64,000 nucleotides of DNA from Ephemerocybe angulata (Eukaryota; Basidiomycota; Agaricomycetes; Agaricales; Psathyrellaceae): NCBI GenBank assembly GCA_013368325.1, contig JAACJK010000224.1, positions 1 to 64,000 of the forward strand, in the 5' to 3' direction. Both the position numbers and the translations under genes were made by a program. Below are positions 1-10,485 of this stretch, piece after piece. Numbering within the stretch: the first letter of the stretch is position 1; each line of letters starts with the position of its first letter. The notes under the pieces were generated by a model. That model did not search any database. It was not told where the DNA came from and saw nothing but the letters and a program-made list of their open reading frames with translations.

Positions 1-660
1 GAGGAACGACCGGTTGATGACTGGAGGAGAAGCGGGATCGACGACTTCAGAGGGAGCAGTGACCTCGTTGACTGGAGGAGAAGCGGGATCGACGACCTCA
101 GAGGGAGCAGTGACCTCGTTGACTGGAGGAGAAGCGGGATCCACCACTCGAGAGGGCGCAGGGACCTCGTTGACCGGAGGGGTGGCGGTGGCCTCTTCGA
201 CCGGCGGAACTGCAGTGTTGACGGCTCCAGGAGGTGCAGTGGGCTCGCTGACCGGAGGGAGGCCGCAGAGGTCTCGTTGACGGGGGGGAGGAGTAGAGCC
301 GACGCCTCCGGCTTCAGGGAGCGCAGTGGCTTGGTTGAGCGAGGGGGGAGAGGCGGAACTGACGACCTCAGAAGTCGCAGTCGCCTCGTTGTCCGGTGGG
401 CGGTCAGTGTTGACGGGGGGAGGAGTGGAGCTGACTCCTCCGGCTTGAGGGGGCGCAGCGGCTTGGTTGAGCGAGGAAGGAGCCGCGGACTCGGAGTCCT
501 CTGGCACAGGAGATAGAGATGAACCTCTCTCCTCAGACCTCACTTGCGCCATGGCGCCTTCAATACAGCCAACCGTTGTTTCATGATGTTGACCTTCCTC
601 GAAATGTGCGAATAGGTCAACTTCTGCGATCGAGCGAAGTCCCTCCTTTTTTCCAAGTCT
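1..660 (-). CDS. Partial proline-rich repeat protein (3' end outside window)
   Basis: The minus strand stays open from about 660 to the window edge, apart from one frame change near 265-290 that may be an intron or an indel. The upstream part reads LFAHFEEGQHHETT, then a low-complexity Ser/Pro/Ala/Val region. This region ends in three near-identical 17-residue repeats of the type EVTAPSEVVDPASPPVN, which fit exactly the 51-bp tandem repeat seen in the DNA. An acceptor-like AG lies just upstream of the first exon read here, so earlier exons probably exist. No enzyme or named domain is visible. The composition resembles the Pro/Ser-rich middle of the gene at 4722-6453, and the two could be relatives, but I could not align them. 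Function unknown. The start and the junction near 280 are uncertain. Confidence 0.45.
21..173. repeat. 51-bp tandem repeat, three copies (17-codon unit)
   Basis: The motif CTGGAGGAGAAGCGGGATC begins at 21, 72 and 123, an exact 51-bp period. The unit is a multiple of three, and on the minus strand each copy encodes 17 residues rich in Pro, Val and Ser. More degenerate copies continue toward 520. This is a coding minisatellite. Confidence 0.85.
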
Positions 661-1728
661 TCAAGTTCTCCCGTGGAGAACTTGAACGCTGCTTCAAGGG
701 ACGCTGTCAAGACCATTAGTTACATGCGCGTCGTCGCGAGTGCCCTACACACCAATTTTTTCAGAGTAGGGGAGGAGCCGATTGCTCTCTAGGAAGGCGT
801 CCATGACAGCTGTACGCGCTGTAAGTATCGGACCCTGAATACACCTCGAAAGCACACACCTTGAGCGGACGTTGGTTGAGCGGACATTCTGGTATTCAAT
901 GCTTTCAGAGAGTCGGTTTCACGTCTGAGTGGGAGTGTAGACAAAGGATGGGGGCAGGAACGTCCATTTGGGGTCGTTTACTATCCGTGAAAAGGTCCAA
1001 GGGGCACGGCCGGCCGATGAGAGCATATGGAAGGGAGGAGACACGAGTGCGCGCAACACGCGTCCATTCATGAGGCGAACAAGACATCTTGACGATTGGA
1101 TGCGCGTCCGATGGCGGTCGTTGATACCAGCTGATACCAGGAGCCCGGAGGAGACATGCATGCTCGCGACACGCATGCAATCTTAAGCTAAGTAGACATC
1201 TTGACGATTGTATGCGCGTCCGATGGCTGTGGTTGATACGACCCATCTTGCTCATCGACTGTAAAAACGCTGTGGTAGGCCTTTAATGCTCTGTACAACG
1301 GAAATAGAAGAGAGATATACTGGCTGTGTACCTTGTGGCATGAGACGAATCCAAGTGGGTTGAACTTGGCCTTTCACTTCGACATAGATGATTCAGATAG
1401 GGCAGCCTGATGCCGTCGCGTCGCGGTTCATTTTACCACCACATGACCGTGTAGATTCTCATCAGTGATCTTCGCGAAGTTGATCCCTGTGTATCATTAT
1501 GGACGGGCGCCAACTGCTCCGCGCTTGGGGTTAAAAAATAAAAAAGATCATATGGTAACAGACTTGAAAAAAATCATATGCCCAACCAGGCCCAACCCTG
1601 AGCATTGGAGCGATTCTCGGGGTCAAGGCCACCGTTCCAGAACCCAGGTATTTGGGCCCCAAAACCCCCATCGAAACCATGTCCATGAGTGCGCGGTATG
1701 TATATGGGAACTCGATGCTATTCTTAAT
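661..1728. other. Gene-poor stretch
   Basis: I see no supported gene here. Short open frames lack convincing splice partners. The stretch contains a 112-bp tandem duplication (1035-1240) and an A-rich segment near 1530-1575. Confidence 0.5.
1035..1240. repeat. 112-bp tandem duplication, two diverged copies
   Basis: GGAGGAGACA begins at 1035 and 1147, and AGACATCTTGACGATTG begins at 1082 and 1194, both offset by 112 bp. The copies differ by scattered substitutions. No open frame spans both, so the repeat looks non-coding. Confidence 0.8.
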
Positions 1729-2674
1729 CTACTCCTGAAACTCAGTGGCCTCAGCCTCGTGCTCGTCTTCGCTAATTTTGGCCTCCAGGCCGACACTCTC
1801 CTCGTTCGCTTGGCTTGAGATCCGTCCCAGCACGCTAACCCCCGTTTCACTACTGCCATCGCTATCATACTCATCCTCTGACGAATCTAATGCCTCTGGG
1901 AATGGGTCATTTAAATCAGGATCTATTCCAAAAGCCGCCAGACCAAAAGGACTGTGTGGGGAGTGTGATGAGGTGGTGGTAAATAACGAACAGTAGATAC
2001 ACGTACTCGTCAACAGCAGATGAAGTCCCAGACCTTCCATCTATTCCAAAAGCCGCCACACCAAAAGGACTGTGTGGGGAGTGTGATGAGGTGGTGGTAA
2101 ATAACGAACAGTAGATACACGTACTCGTCATCAGCAGATAAAGTACTGCGACCCTTCCCAGACCTTCCAGCTTGACTGGCTCTAACATGAAACGTATCAG
2201 GCAGGCACATATATCGAGAAAGAAAAGGGAATACGCACTTGGCTACTGCAGACGTGTTGCTCTTCCTGGGCGAAGATCTATCACCCAACGAGGATAAGCT
2301 GGAACTGTACCGATGGGCACGTAACGACGGCCAAGCGTGTGTCTCCCTGACGGACTCTTGATGATAACGAGGTCTTCCTCTAAGCCTGCATCCCTTAGCT
2401 CCTTCCCCCGAGCCACAGATCTACACAGGATGCGGGAAAAATCAGGCTACAGTCCTTCTCGCAGTGCAGTGACTTACTCCTTATACTGCTCCGACATCTT
2501 CTTGGGCCTGCGGCCTACGTGGTCCCCCTGAGCTTTACGTTTTTGCGCTGACCTACAGCACTATTCGCATTATTAGGAGTAGCTGCTGTGATACTTGGAA
2601 GACTTACACAGGAGGAGAGGAAGCTCTCGAGATGGCAAAACCTGGGATGCATCTGCTGATGTGGGGTTGCTCAT
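1729..2674 (-). CDS. Small lineage-specific protein with a duplicated exon
   Basis: No known family recognised. A spliced model reads well on the minus strand. It starts at MSNPTSADASQVLPSRELP, continues through a basic segment (GRRPKKMSEQYKE) and then SVARGKELRDAGLEEDLVII and a stretch containing SGRHTLGRRYVPI. Next come two copies of an exon ending in DEYV, and an acidic C-terminus with DSSEDEYDSDGSSE, ending FQE-stop. Introns of about 50-70 bp with GT/AG ends restore frame at each junction. The basic start and acidic tail suggest a nuclear or regulatory protein, but that is inference. It may be derived from a mobile element, given the repeat-rich surroundings. The 118-bp exon-plus-intron unit is repeated in tandem within the gene. 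The middle junctions (about 2180-2330) are the least certain. Confidence 0.5.
1921..2156 (-). repeat. 118-bp tandem duplication containing one exon and its intron
   Basis: ATCTATTCCAAAAGCCGCCA-type sequence starts at 1921 and again at 2039, and the copies are nearly identical. On the minus strand each unit holds a GT..AG intron (ending CCCCACACAG) and an exon beginning with codons for PFGxAAFGID. With the donor at GTATCTACTG the exon is 69 bp, so duplication keeps the frame. Confidence 0.85.
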
Positions 2675-3627
2675 GGTATTGTCGATGGTGGTGTCGATGA
2701 AAGAGTGTGCAAGGTCACGGGGAGAATGCATGATAGATCAGATTCCGCCGGAGGTTGATGTGATCCGTCATGGCATATGCCGTTACGGAGCTTTGTTGCG
2801 CGCCTCTGCGATATTTGTGAGCGCCTCTTGACGTTCCCGCCCTATCACACACAGCCCTTTGTAGGATTTCGAAGATATTATGTATCTCAGTGATTTAGAC
2901 CAGCAAAAACTATACTCAGATAATTCTCCAGTAAGCCTCGCGCCATCCTCTAGCGATAGCGAGTACATTAGGCAGTGAGTACGTGCGTGAAGCGACGTAC
3001 AAAGTACTTTCATCTCTTGACACCTTCCACGCCACTATAAATTCAGTGAGACTCGCAGGGTAGTCTAAAGCTAGGCTCACACCTTCCTTTTGTGACAGCA
3101 GGGACATCAGGCAGCCAGTGCGCGCCCCCTTGTGCGCGAAGTACAATGTGCGTTCATATGCGACGTACGAGCACTCATTTTCCGCCAGTATTCTACAGTT
3201 CAGTAAGATTGATCTGCAAGAAGTTTAACGAGCAGTGTCTGACAGTGAAAGGGTGCGTACCTCATTCTACTGTTGCTAAATCCGAGCTGGCAAGGTGCGA
3301 CTTGACGCCCTTCCTTTGTCACTTGGTTTAGTATGATATATGTTTATATATGTCTAGATTTTTTCATAGCATGTACTGTGTGCTATTCATTTATTATTCT
3401 ACGTACATACTTTTACTTTAAATGTATTGAGCGAGCCTGGAGAGCATGAACAGTCTTGATGGTGGAGTAAACGTGAGACGAAACGCGCAAGTCAGACGCG
3501 GAACTGTGAATCCTTACCGGTTTCGACTTTAGCAACAACCATCAAGCTCACCCCACCCCACTCGAGTACGGGTCGTCCAGACTGCGCACTCACTACAGCT
3601 GGTATAGTAAATTCTAGTATAGCTGAA
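2675..3627. other. Gene-poor stretch with weak degenerate repeats
   Basis: No gene supported. Two segments (about 2925-3045 and 3050-3210) resemble each other loosely: both contain a CAT(T/C)AGGCAG box followed by a GAAG..GTACAA box. This suggests an old tandem duplication of about 125 bp. The 3' part (3330-3430) is AT-rich. Confidence 0.4.
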
Positions 3628-4500
3628 ATGGGGCGCCCTGTTCTCTATAAAACGGAGGAGGAGAAAAAGGCCGCTGCATGCGAACGAAGCAGGAAGTACT
3701 ATGAACGGTTAGGGCCCGGCATCCTTGTACCACTTACGCCGTCCAACTGACTTTATTGCAGATTCCGGGAGAACATCTCCATTTCCAGGAAGCAGAAATA
3801 TGCAGCCAAAAGGCGTAACGATCCTTCGAAGCATGAGAAAGTAAAAGTTGTTAAATCTGACGAGGAGCGCAAGTACGACAATCGTCAGAAAAGCAATCGG
3901 TCATATCAGCGGTGCGTACTTCATTGATTGTATACATGGATGCGCTCTCAAAAATGGGTGTACATTTCTAGAAGGAAATCTGCCCCAAAGAATGAAGGCA
4001 GTAGTAGCAAACAATCGAAACCGGCGAGTGATTTAAGGTGTGTTAAACGAGCGACAAATGCCATTCCATACCTCATAGGAACTGTGTTTCTTAGCACTGC
4101 AGTGGTTAGCCGCCGGCCTCCGAGGGACATCTGGGAAGGGCATACCAAATTTCTCCTCACATCCTACAAGGACATGCTGGAAAATAGGTCGCTTCGCGAG
4201 TTCCTGGAGGATATTTCAGCTCGGTACATCGAGAGTGGTGTGGTCGAGGACCTTGTATTGGTCTTGCCGCGCCTAATCCGGCTTCGAGAAGGTGTTTACG
4301 CCCATGAGCAAGATATCTCATTGGAGGTGGGAGCAGCAGCTCAACTTGGTGAGCTCGAAGCGCTGGGTGCCAAAATAGACCAAGCTGTGGAGATGATTCA
4401 GGACTTGGAGGACATGGCCAGGTTCCGTGGGCACGACGAATTTATTGATTTGTATAGCGAGGGTGACCTGTACTATCAGAGATCACATTTGTTAGATTGA
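3628..4500 (+). CDS. Lineage-specific protein with basic 'MGRP' N-terminus
   Basis: Four exons (3628-3707, 3762-3911, 3972-4037, 4095-4500) sum to 702 nt, giving 233 residues. It starts MGRPVLYKTEEEKKAACERS, a Lys/Arg-rich helical segment. I recall such starts in multi-copy hypothetical proteins of mushroom-forming fungi, often near transposable elements; that is memory, not a search. The second exon is also strongly basic (RKQKYAAKRRNDPSKHE). The C-terminal half is acidic and helical (LVLVLPRLIRLREGVYAHEQ, LGELEALGAKIDQAVEMI), which could form a coiled coil. The basic part may bind nucleic acid, but no catalytic motif is visible. No partner gene is evident. Confidence 0.6.
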
Positions 4501-4721
4501 ATGGCATGCAAGTTGACATCCAAGGGATGTTATACTCCTTCTCTTTCTGTTGAACTCCGTTCTGAGCTACCAGGAAGGTATTAACTGACGTCGAGCGTGA
4601 CTTTATCAATACGATACTTATGTGATTATAGACAGTAACTCAAATATCGAATGAAGGGCAAAGGATAAAAGATATCATTTCGATGGTGACAGGAAAAAGG
4701 TATTGAGGTAATGGAGGGTGG

Positions 4722-6453
4722 CTACAGGGGTTCTTCAGTTTCAGAGAACTCCTCTTCGTCATCCTCCTCCGGCTCGTCCTCGGGCGGGTACAGTTCGTTC
4801 TCCTCCGTGATGACAGTCAACGATTCCAGCCTTCTTTCCAGCTCCTCCAACCTCTCGTTCGCCAGTGCCAGCTTTTGCTCCGTGGCAGCTGTCTTGGCTT
4901 CAGCGGCCTCCGCTCGAGCCTTGTTTCTCAACGCCTCAACGATAGATTCAACCTTGGCCTTACGGTCAGCGCGGACTAGACTGGTCATTGTCATGCTAAC
5001 ATCCTTATGAAAGGACGCGAGCGCAGCCGGAGCTTCAGCACGGAGCTTTGGGGACGAATAATGCGTGAAGGGAGTCCGAGCAGATGGATGCTGCACGGCA
5101 ACATACATCCAGCAACCTGATCGAATGGAGATGCTCTCGCACTAGGTTCCTTATTAGCTCATGAAATTAGGGGTGCAATGATAGGAACGGTACGAACGCG
5201 GGACATGAGGTCATGGACCCAACCGGAATAACACTTCGTCGCGCGGGCGTTATCCACAATTTCCGGGAGCAATGGGCGCTTACGGGCCAAACCTAAAGAC
5301 AGGGATGAAACAGGTCAGCACGATCGACAGAAAAAAAGAAGGGGACGCACGCCAGTTCCGGGCACCGCGACCCACTCCCTCAATCCAGTCGAAGATTGGC
5401 TTCGCACCGGATGCATAGGCCCGTTTCTTGGAGGCGGGTGCGGGGGAACTGTTCATCGAATCCTCGCGGGGGCGCTTTTGCCCATGCTGGGACACAGAGT
5501 CCACATGGTCGTCAACGAGAGGCGTGGGACTAGTCGTTACAGAGGGTGCGGGCTGTGATGTTACATCAGAGGTTTCAAGTTCGCCATCCGGGAGTGGGAC
5601 TGCGCCGGCGGGCTCTGGCACAGCACATGCGGAGGGCATGAGCCCAGCCTGTGTCGCAGGGACGGGGGCTGTAATATCCTGTGTCGCAGGGACGGGGGCT
5701 GGAATATCGTCGTCCAGAAGGGAGAGATCGACGTTGTAGGCGTTACTCTGGGCCGTCAGAGGCGCACCACCGACGGTTGAAGGAGACTGGTCAGTTCCGG
5801 CAGGCGGTGCAGTAGCAGACGGAGGCGCGGGTCCCGCAAGCCCATAGGAGGCGGGGTTGAAGAGCCAGGGGTGCGACATTGGGGTATCTGATTGGGATGT
5901 TAGAATGTGCACGCCGTCCGCGATTCGCGAAGGAAGAGCAACTTACACCCGGGAGGGAACTGATACACCGGAGCACTTGGAGTTCCAGGGGGGTAGCTCT
6001 GAACTCCAGCAGGAGTTGCTGAGGGTGGGTTGAAGTTGAAGGCGTACGGGTTCACTGAGAGAGGTTTGATGGATCAGCAAAGGACAACGAGAACAACCTA
6101 ATTCTAACTTACTTTGTCCAAATTGAAATTGAGGGTACATCGGCACTACGAGGGAAGGTATAAATTGATGATGAGATATTTAATGTGCACGGGGCGCACC
6201 TTGTTGAGCTGCGAGTGCTGGACCTTGTTGGACAGCGAGTGTTGGATCGATGACTGGGTTCTGACCAGCGGGGGGAGGCTATTGATAGCCTTTAGAGAGA
6301 TATCCCGTACGCGAATGCAAAACGTACACCTGCTTGAGCCTTGCGGCTGTGAGCACACTCAGTCAGGAGTGGGCTACCATCACATCGACGGCAGTGAAGC
6401 TTTTTGGCGGGCTTCGGCTCTTTGGTTGGTTGTCGACGTTTGGAAGGAGCCAT
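4722..6453 (-). CDS. Hypothetical protein: Cys/His motif, Pro-rich middle, acidic coiled-coil tail
   Basis: The gene starts MAPSKRRQPTKEPKPAKK and is followed at once by CRRCDGSPLLTECAH. This C-x2-C-x8-C-x-H pattern resembles a small zinc-knuckle-like module. Several short exons then encode Pro/Gln/Ala-rich sequence (PAGQNPVIDPTLAVQQG; NPYAFNFNPPSATPAG), each closed by GT-AG introns that keep frame. A longer exon (5368-5900) holds the duplicated 11-residue PAPVPATQDIT-like repeat and a basic patch (GQKRPREDSMN, ASKKRAYA). The last exon is a heptad-like coiled coil (LANERLEELERRLESL) with an acidic end (EDEPEEDDEEEF). The architecture suggests a nuclear adaptor or scaffold, by inference only. 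Exon borders in the 5108-5370 stretch are approximate. Confidence 0.55.
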
Positions 6454-6607
6454 GATGATGTTGAGTTGTCGTTGGCTAACGGTGCCAGGCTATATGGAGA
6501 GGGATGGGGTTCGAGCGAAAACAGCGGGTGCCCATGAGACGACCCTGGAACGATCCCACATGACTCCTGCCTTCTCCCTTGTATCATCGTTCCCCATGTG
6601 AGCCCAT

Positions 6608-6880
6608 GTGAGCCCATGCGCCTTGATAAGATTGGATTGAGGCCCGCGCCGGGTGCTGAATTGGAAATGACGCGCTAAGCACGACCAAAGCACGACGGTG
6701 AGCCCATGCGCCTTGATGAGACTGGATTAAGACCCCCACTTGGAGACGATGGGTGCCGAATTGCAAATAACTTGCCTAAGCCAGCCGGTGACCCATGTGC
6801 CTCGCATGGGAGCGGATTAAGGCCCCAAATATGTATTTGGATCGATGGGTGCTGAGCGCTGAATCGGAAACAAGGCTCAT
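6608..6880. repeat. 90-bp tandem repeat, three degenerate copies
   Basis: GTGAGCCCATGCGCC begins at 6608 and 6698, and a diverged GTGACCCATGTGCC at 6788, an exact 90-bp spacing. Each copy also carries GATTAAGGC-like and GGTGCTGAAT-like boxes in the same order. The array ends about 50 bp upstream of the KDZ transposase start. It may be subterminal repeats of that element or part of its promoter. Confidence 0.75.
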
Positions 6881-6935
6881 AAACCACACGACACTTTTAC
6901 CCCCACCCCAAGGCATTGCTTTCTAGCTCACCAAT

Positions 6936-9900
6936 ATGGCCACGAGAAAGAAACGAAGGCGTAAAGATGAAGATGACCTTGACGATGAGGCTCAGCATTC
7001 GTTCCCTAGTGAGCTCCTGGAGGCCGTGGCGGAAACTTCTTACTGGACATCCCCAACGAAACCTCAGCGAATTTTCGAAGAGGCAAAGAGCCCTAGAAAG
7101 CGCGTTGTAAAGAAGGTTCTTGCTCAATCATCGCAGACCGCTGGGGCTTTCAAAGAGGATGATGAGGGTGCTTGGACACAAGAGGTGCCGTCAAGTCAAG
7201 CTACGGGCGCCAGTGGCATCGAGGACGGTGGGACAATATCGGACGTTGTGCCCGACCAAGCGCCGGACGACGGTGATTTCGGCTCTTGGGTCGGCTCGGA
7301 AGTAATTGATCCAGACCTTGGGTGGATCGGCGAAGACGACGACTTCGAAGACTATGTTGACGCCGTAACCTCACATGTCGCGGGGTATAGCCACCTTCAT
7401 ACCTCTCTATTCGTTGTTCAGGGATGGGATTCTAACAAGAGGCAGACCACGGTAAGTGTCGTATCTGATTTAGTTTGCTTTAATACTTGACATTGACTCC
7501 ACCTAAGGATGCGTGGTATCATATGCGATTCCAAACCTCCGATGTAGGACAGCTCGACACCGGGTGCACCTGCCCTAAAGCTCTTAACCGCAACCTCTGT
7601 GTGCACAGGCGGTACTTTCAGGACTATGAGGTCGAGAGTATCATTCTCGAGAAGAATGCCGAAGGAACCGAGGACAGGGATGTTGCAGGTGATAAGGATA
7701 GGACAGGTAAGCTACTTAACTTACCTCTTCAGTAATGAAATAGCATTGTAACGATGGACTCATCACCCCCGGCAGCGACGCTCTTCTCCCGCCGCATCCT
7801 AGGACGCCATCGTTTGGAAAGCTTGTACTCCGTTCAGTCGATGTCGTCCTCCGAGCTCAAAGGCCGAGCGATCGTCAGTAATATCCTTTCCCGTTCGGAA
7901 TCGACCTGGAAATGCTCCAAGGACACGGGACTTCTATCATGCTATCATATAAACAAGGCCAGAGAGCGGTACCCAGACGTCCCAGAAGATGAAATCGAAG
8001 ATTTGGAGGACTTTGTAGACTCAAGCCTCGACTCACTCTCTATAGGCGAACTTGGTCAGTTCCTGTGATCTGAACTATCTTGTGGGATGACGCTGATCTA
8101 TCCTCAGCTCGCGGACCCGGTACCACAGTATCCTATCTGCCAATACATCCACCGTTCTGGGCGCGAATCCCGTCCGACCCCAAGCTCTATTCCGATCCCC
8201 CTCCTGCCCGGACACCCCCAGATGGCCCATTCCCTCTTCAAGCCGATTCCTCCTGCAACTGTGGAACAACGCGGACCTTCTTCAATAGGGATGGGCTGAA
8301 AAAAACGAAGCGTTGCAAGTTGTACACCCTGCTAACGGTTCATGACGTCGAGATTGAGGTTCAAGTCTGCCCCGTTTGTCCTTCCGTCCGGCGAAAGCGA
8401 ATCGGCCCTGATCTGCGCGCACATGGCATATTCAATTTCAACAATTCTGCCCTTGTCTCCCACGAGCTACTTGACGAATACACCAGCTGCTTTACCTCCT
8501 CAGAGACGCCCTTTACCGCCTGGTATACGCAATTGTCAAGACGCTATCTCCTTTCTGGAAAAGAGTTCATGGGCGACGACCTCTTTCGCGCCGTATGGTT
8601 CGCATACGTCTCCCTCCAGAAGTTCGACAACGACATGTCCTGTACGGTCTGCGGACCATCACCCGAGACGGTCATCTGGGATGGAATCACCTTAGCCTTT
8701 GGCCGGAAGCATCTCAGTGGTTCACTTCGCCCACCAACGTTTACGATGCCAGATTCCGTTCGGCGCCCTAACGTAAAGTACAAACCAAAGCAGCAACTCT
8801 TGCCCCTGGCGACATTACGACGGCGTTTCCGAGCCACGATGGAGCGGCCCACGCATCCCGACCGCATCGAGGATGGGGAAGAAGAAGGCGGTGTTGATGG
8901 CGCAAAATCTCCTTCGAAGAAATCGCGAGCCAAACCCAAGGCGAAGAAGGGTGGTACTGCGTCAAACCCCGACACTCCGTCGAAGCGGGCACAGGCCATC
9001 CCCGAGACATCCACCCCTTCGCTATCTCCCATGAAACCGCAGGCTAACTCCGCGGCGATCTCGCTATCAACTGTGGCGGTCTCTACTGAAGCAACTGGTG
9101 CAACAGAAGGCACTCTCGAAGACGCAGGACCGACACCACTTCCCGCCACCAATCCAAATGAGAACCTCCGACGTCGACAGGCTTTGTTAGTGGAAGACTA
9201 CTTGGAGAAGGTGGACTCGGTGACTGAAGACATGAGAAAGGAATGTCCCGCCTTAGCGCAGCTATATACGATGCATTACGGCCGTGCAGCCTTTTGGTCA
9301 GGGCACAAACCTCCTGCCGTCATAAAGAACTTGTTCCGACAGGTACGCCCATTCTCTGGTCATGTGGACCCTGCTTACGACAACATAGATCGCCGCCGAG
9401 GAATCTGTGCTACAACTCGTCAACTACACGGCACTGCTCAAGCTTAGGGAGTTTGTGGCGAAGCCAGACGTTAACGTGGCCTATAAGCTGAGGCCCATAC
9501 CTTCCCTGAACAAGGTTATAAATCACAGCGACGTAGATCTTGCTGATCTCTTGGGAGTGATGACCTGGATTGAAAAGAAGGCGCGTGCTACTCTCAAAGC
9601 ACTGATCGTTGAACCGCCGCTGCCACCGCCCAACATACATATCCTCCCGAATGATCATCTGGATTGGATAACGGTACATCCTCTTTTGCCCTCGCCCCCA
9701 TTCACCTCTAACTGACTAAATTTCGACAGACTGGTTGCTTTTATAGCATGCCCATAATACGGCATCGCCCGCTTTATCCGTCACTGAAAGAGAACCAAGA
9801 AGAACAGGCATCAGGCCAGCAACGTGGGGATCGATGCGGGAAGTATTACTCTCAATATGGAGAACGACGATTAACTGGGGGTATCATGGTATGCTGGTGT

Positions 9901-10320
9901 TCGCACAGCATTTGTTACGGGTTCCATTGTATCCCCAAAGCCGAAGGTCGTGACGATGTCTTCTCAGCAATGGTGACTCGATGGCCGACAGCTCCCAAAA
10001 TCGTCATCTACGACTTTGCATGCGCCTTGGGTCCCTACTGCTTGCTGCGCGAGCCTATGTTTTTTGCAAATACCCTCTTTGCCATTGACATCTTTCATGC
10101 CACAGGTCACAGCAAATGTAGCCCTGCAGCATTCCTATCCGAGTATATGAATGTGGACACCAAGCTCGAATACATCAATTCGAGCGCGGCCGAATGCGGC
10201 AATGGAGCACTTAGGAGGATTCGAAAATCGGTCAGCTATATGGGACAGAAGAGGGCTATTATATATACAAAGGTCTTCCTTTCTGTATGGAATAGGCTGA
10301 AGATCTTGAAAATAGACTAG
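6936..10320 (+). CDS. KDZ-superfamily DNA transposase with SWIM-like finger and CxC5/CxC6 cysteine clusters
   Basis: Six exons (6936-7451, 7508-7706, 7776-8054, 8108-9342, 9389-9673, 9730-10320) sum to 3105 nt, giving 1034 residues with no internal stop. The N-terminus is basic and then acidic. Residues about 190-208 hold a SWIM-like zinc motif (CTCPKALNRNLCVH). Around 380-420 lies a Cys cluster (CNCG ... KRC ... CPVC), followed by conserved LLDEYTSCFTSSETPFTAW. The C-terminal catalytic region has VIYDFACALGPYCLLREP (Asp about 932), a DIFHATGHSKC His/Cys segment and SSAAECGNGALRRIRKSVSY (Glu about 992). These match Kyakuja-Dileera-Zisupton transposases with CxC5/CxC6 modules that have expanded in mushroom-forming fungi. 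The first catalytic acid is not clearly assignable. A possible intron at 9889 is rejected because the unspliced frame reads the family sequence. Confidence 0.87.
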
Positions 10321-10485
10321 CATTTATGGTGGCTTAACTGCCCTATCAATTTGTGAGGCCAGTAGTTATGTTTACAGAAGCAGTGATCTGACGATCCACG
10401 GAGGTGAACGAACGCAAGCTCAATACTCAGGGACCTATGTCTCCAGAGGCATAGAAGGGCTGATGTTCGATTGGGGAGGAGGTAC

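Noticed and set aside
9889..9942. Possible GT-AG intron in the KDZ catalytic exon
   Set aside because: The unspliced sequence reads the expected family segment (VCWCSHSICYGFHCIPKAEG), so it is coding.
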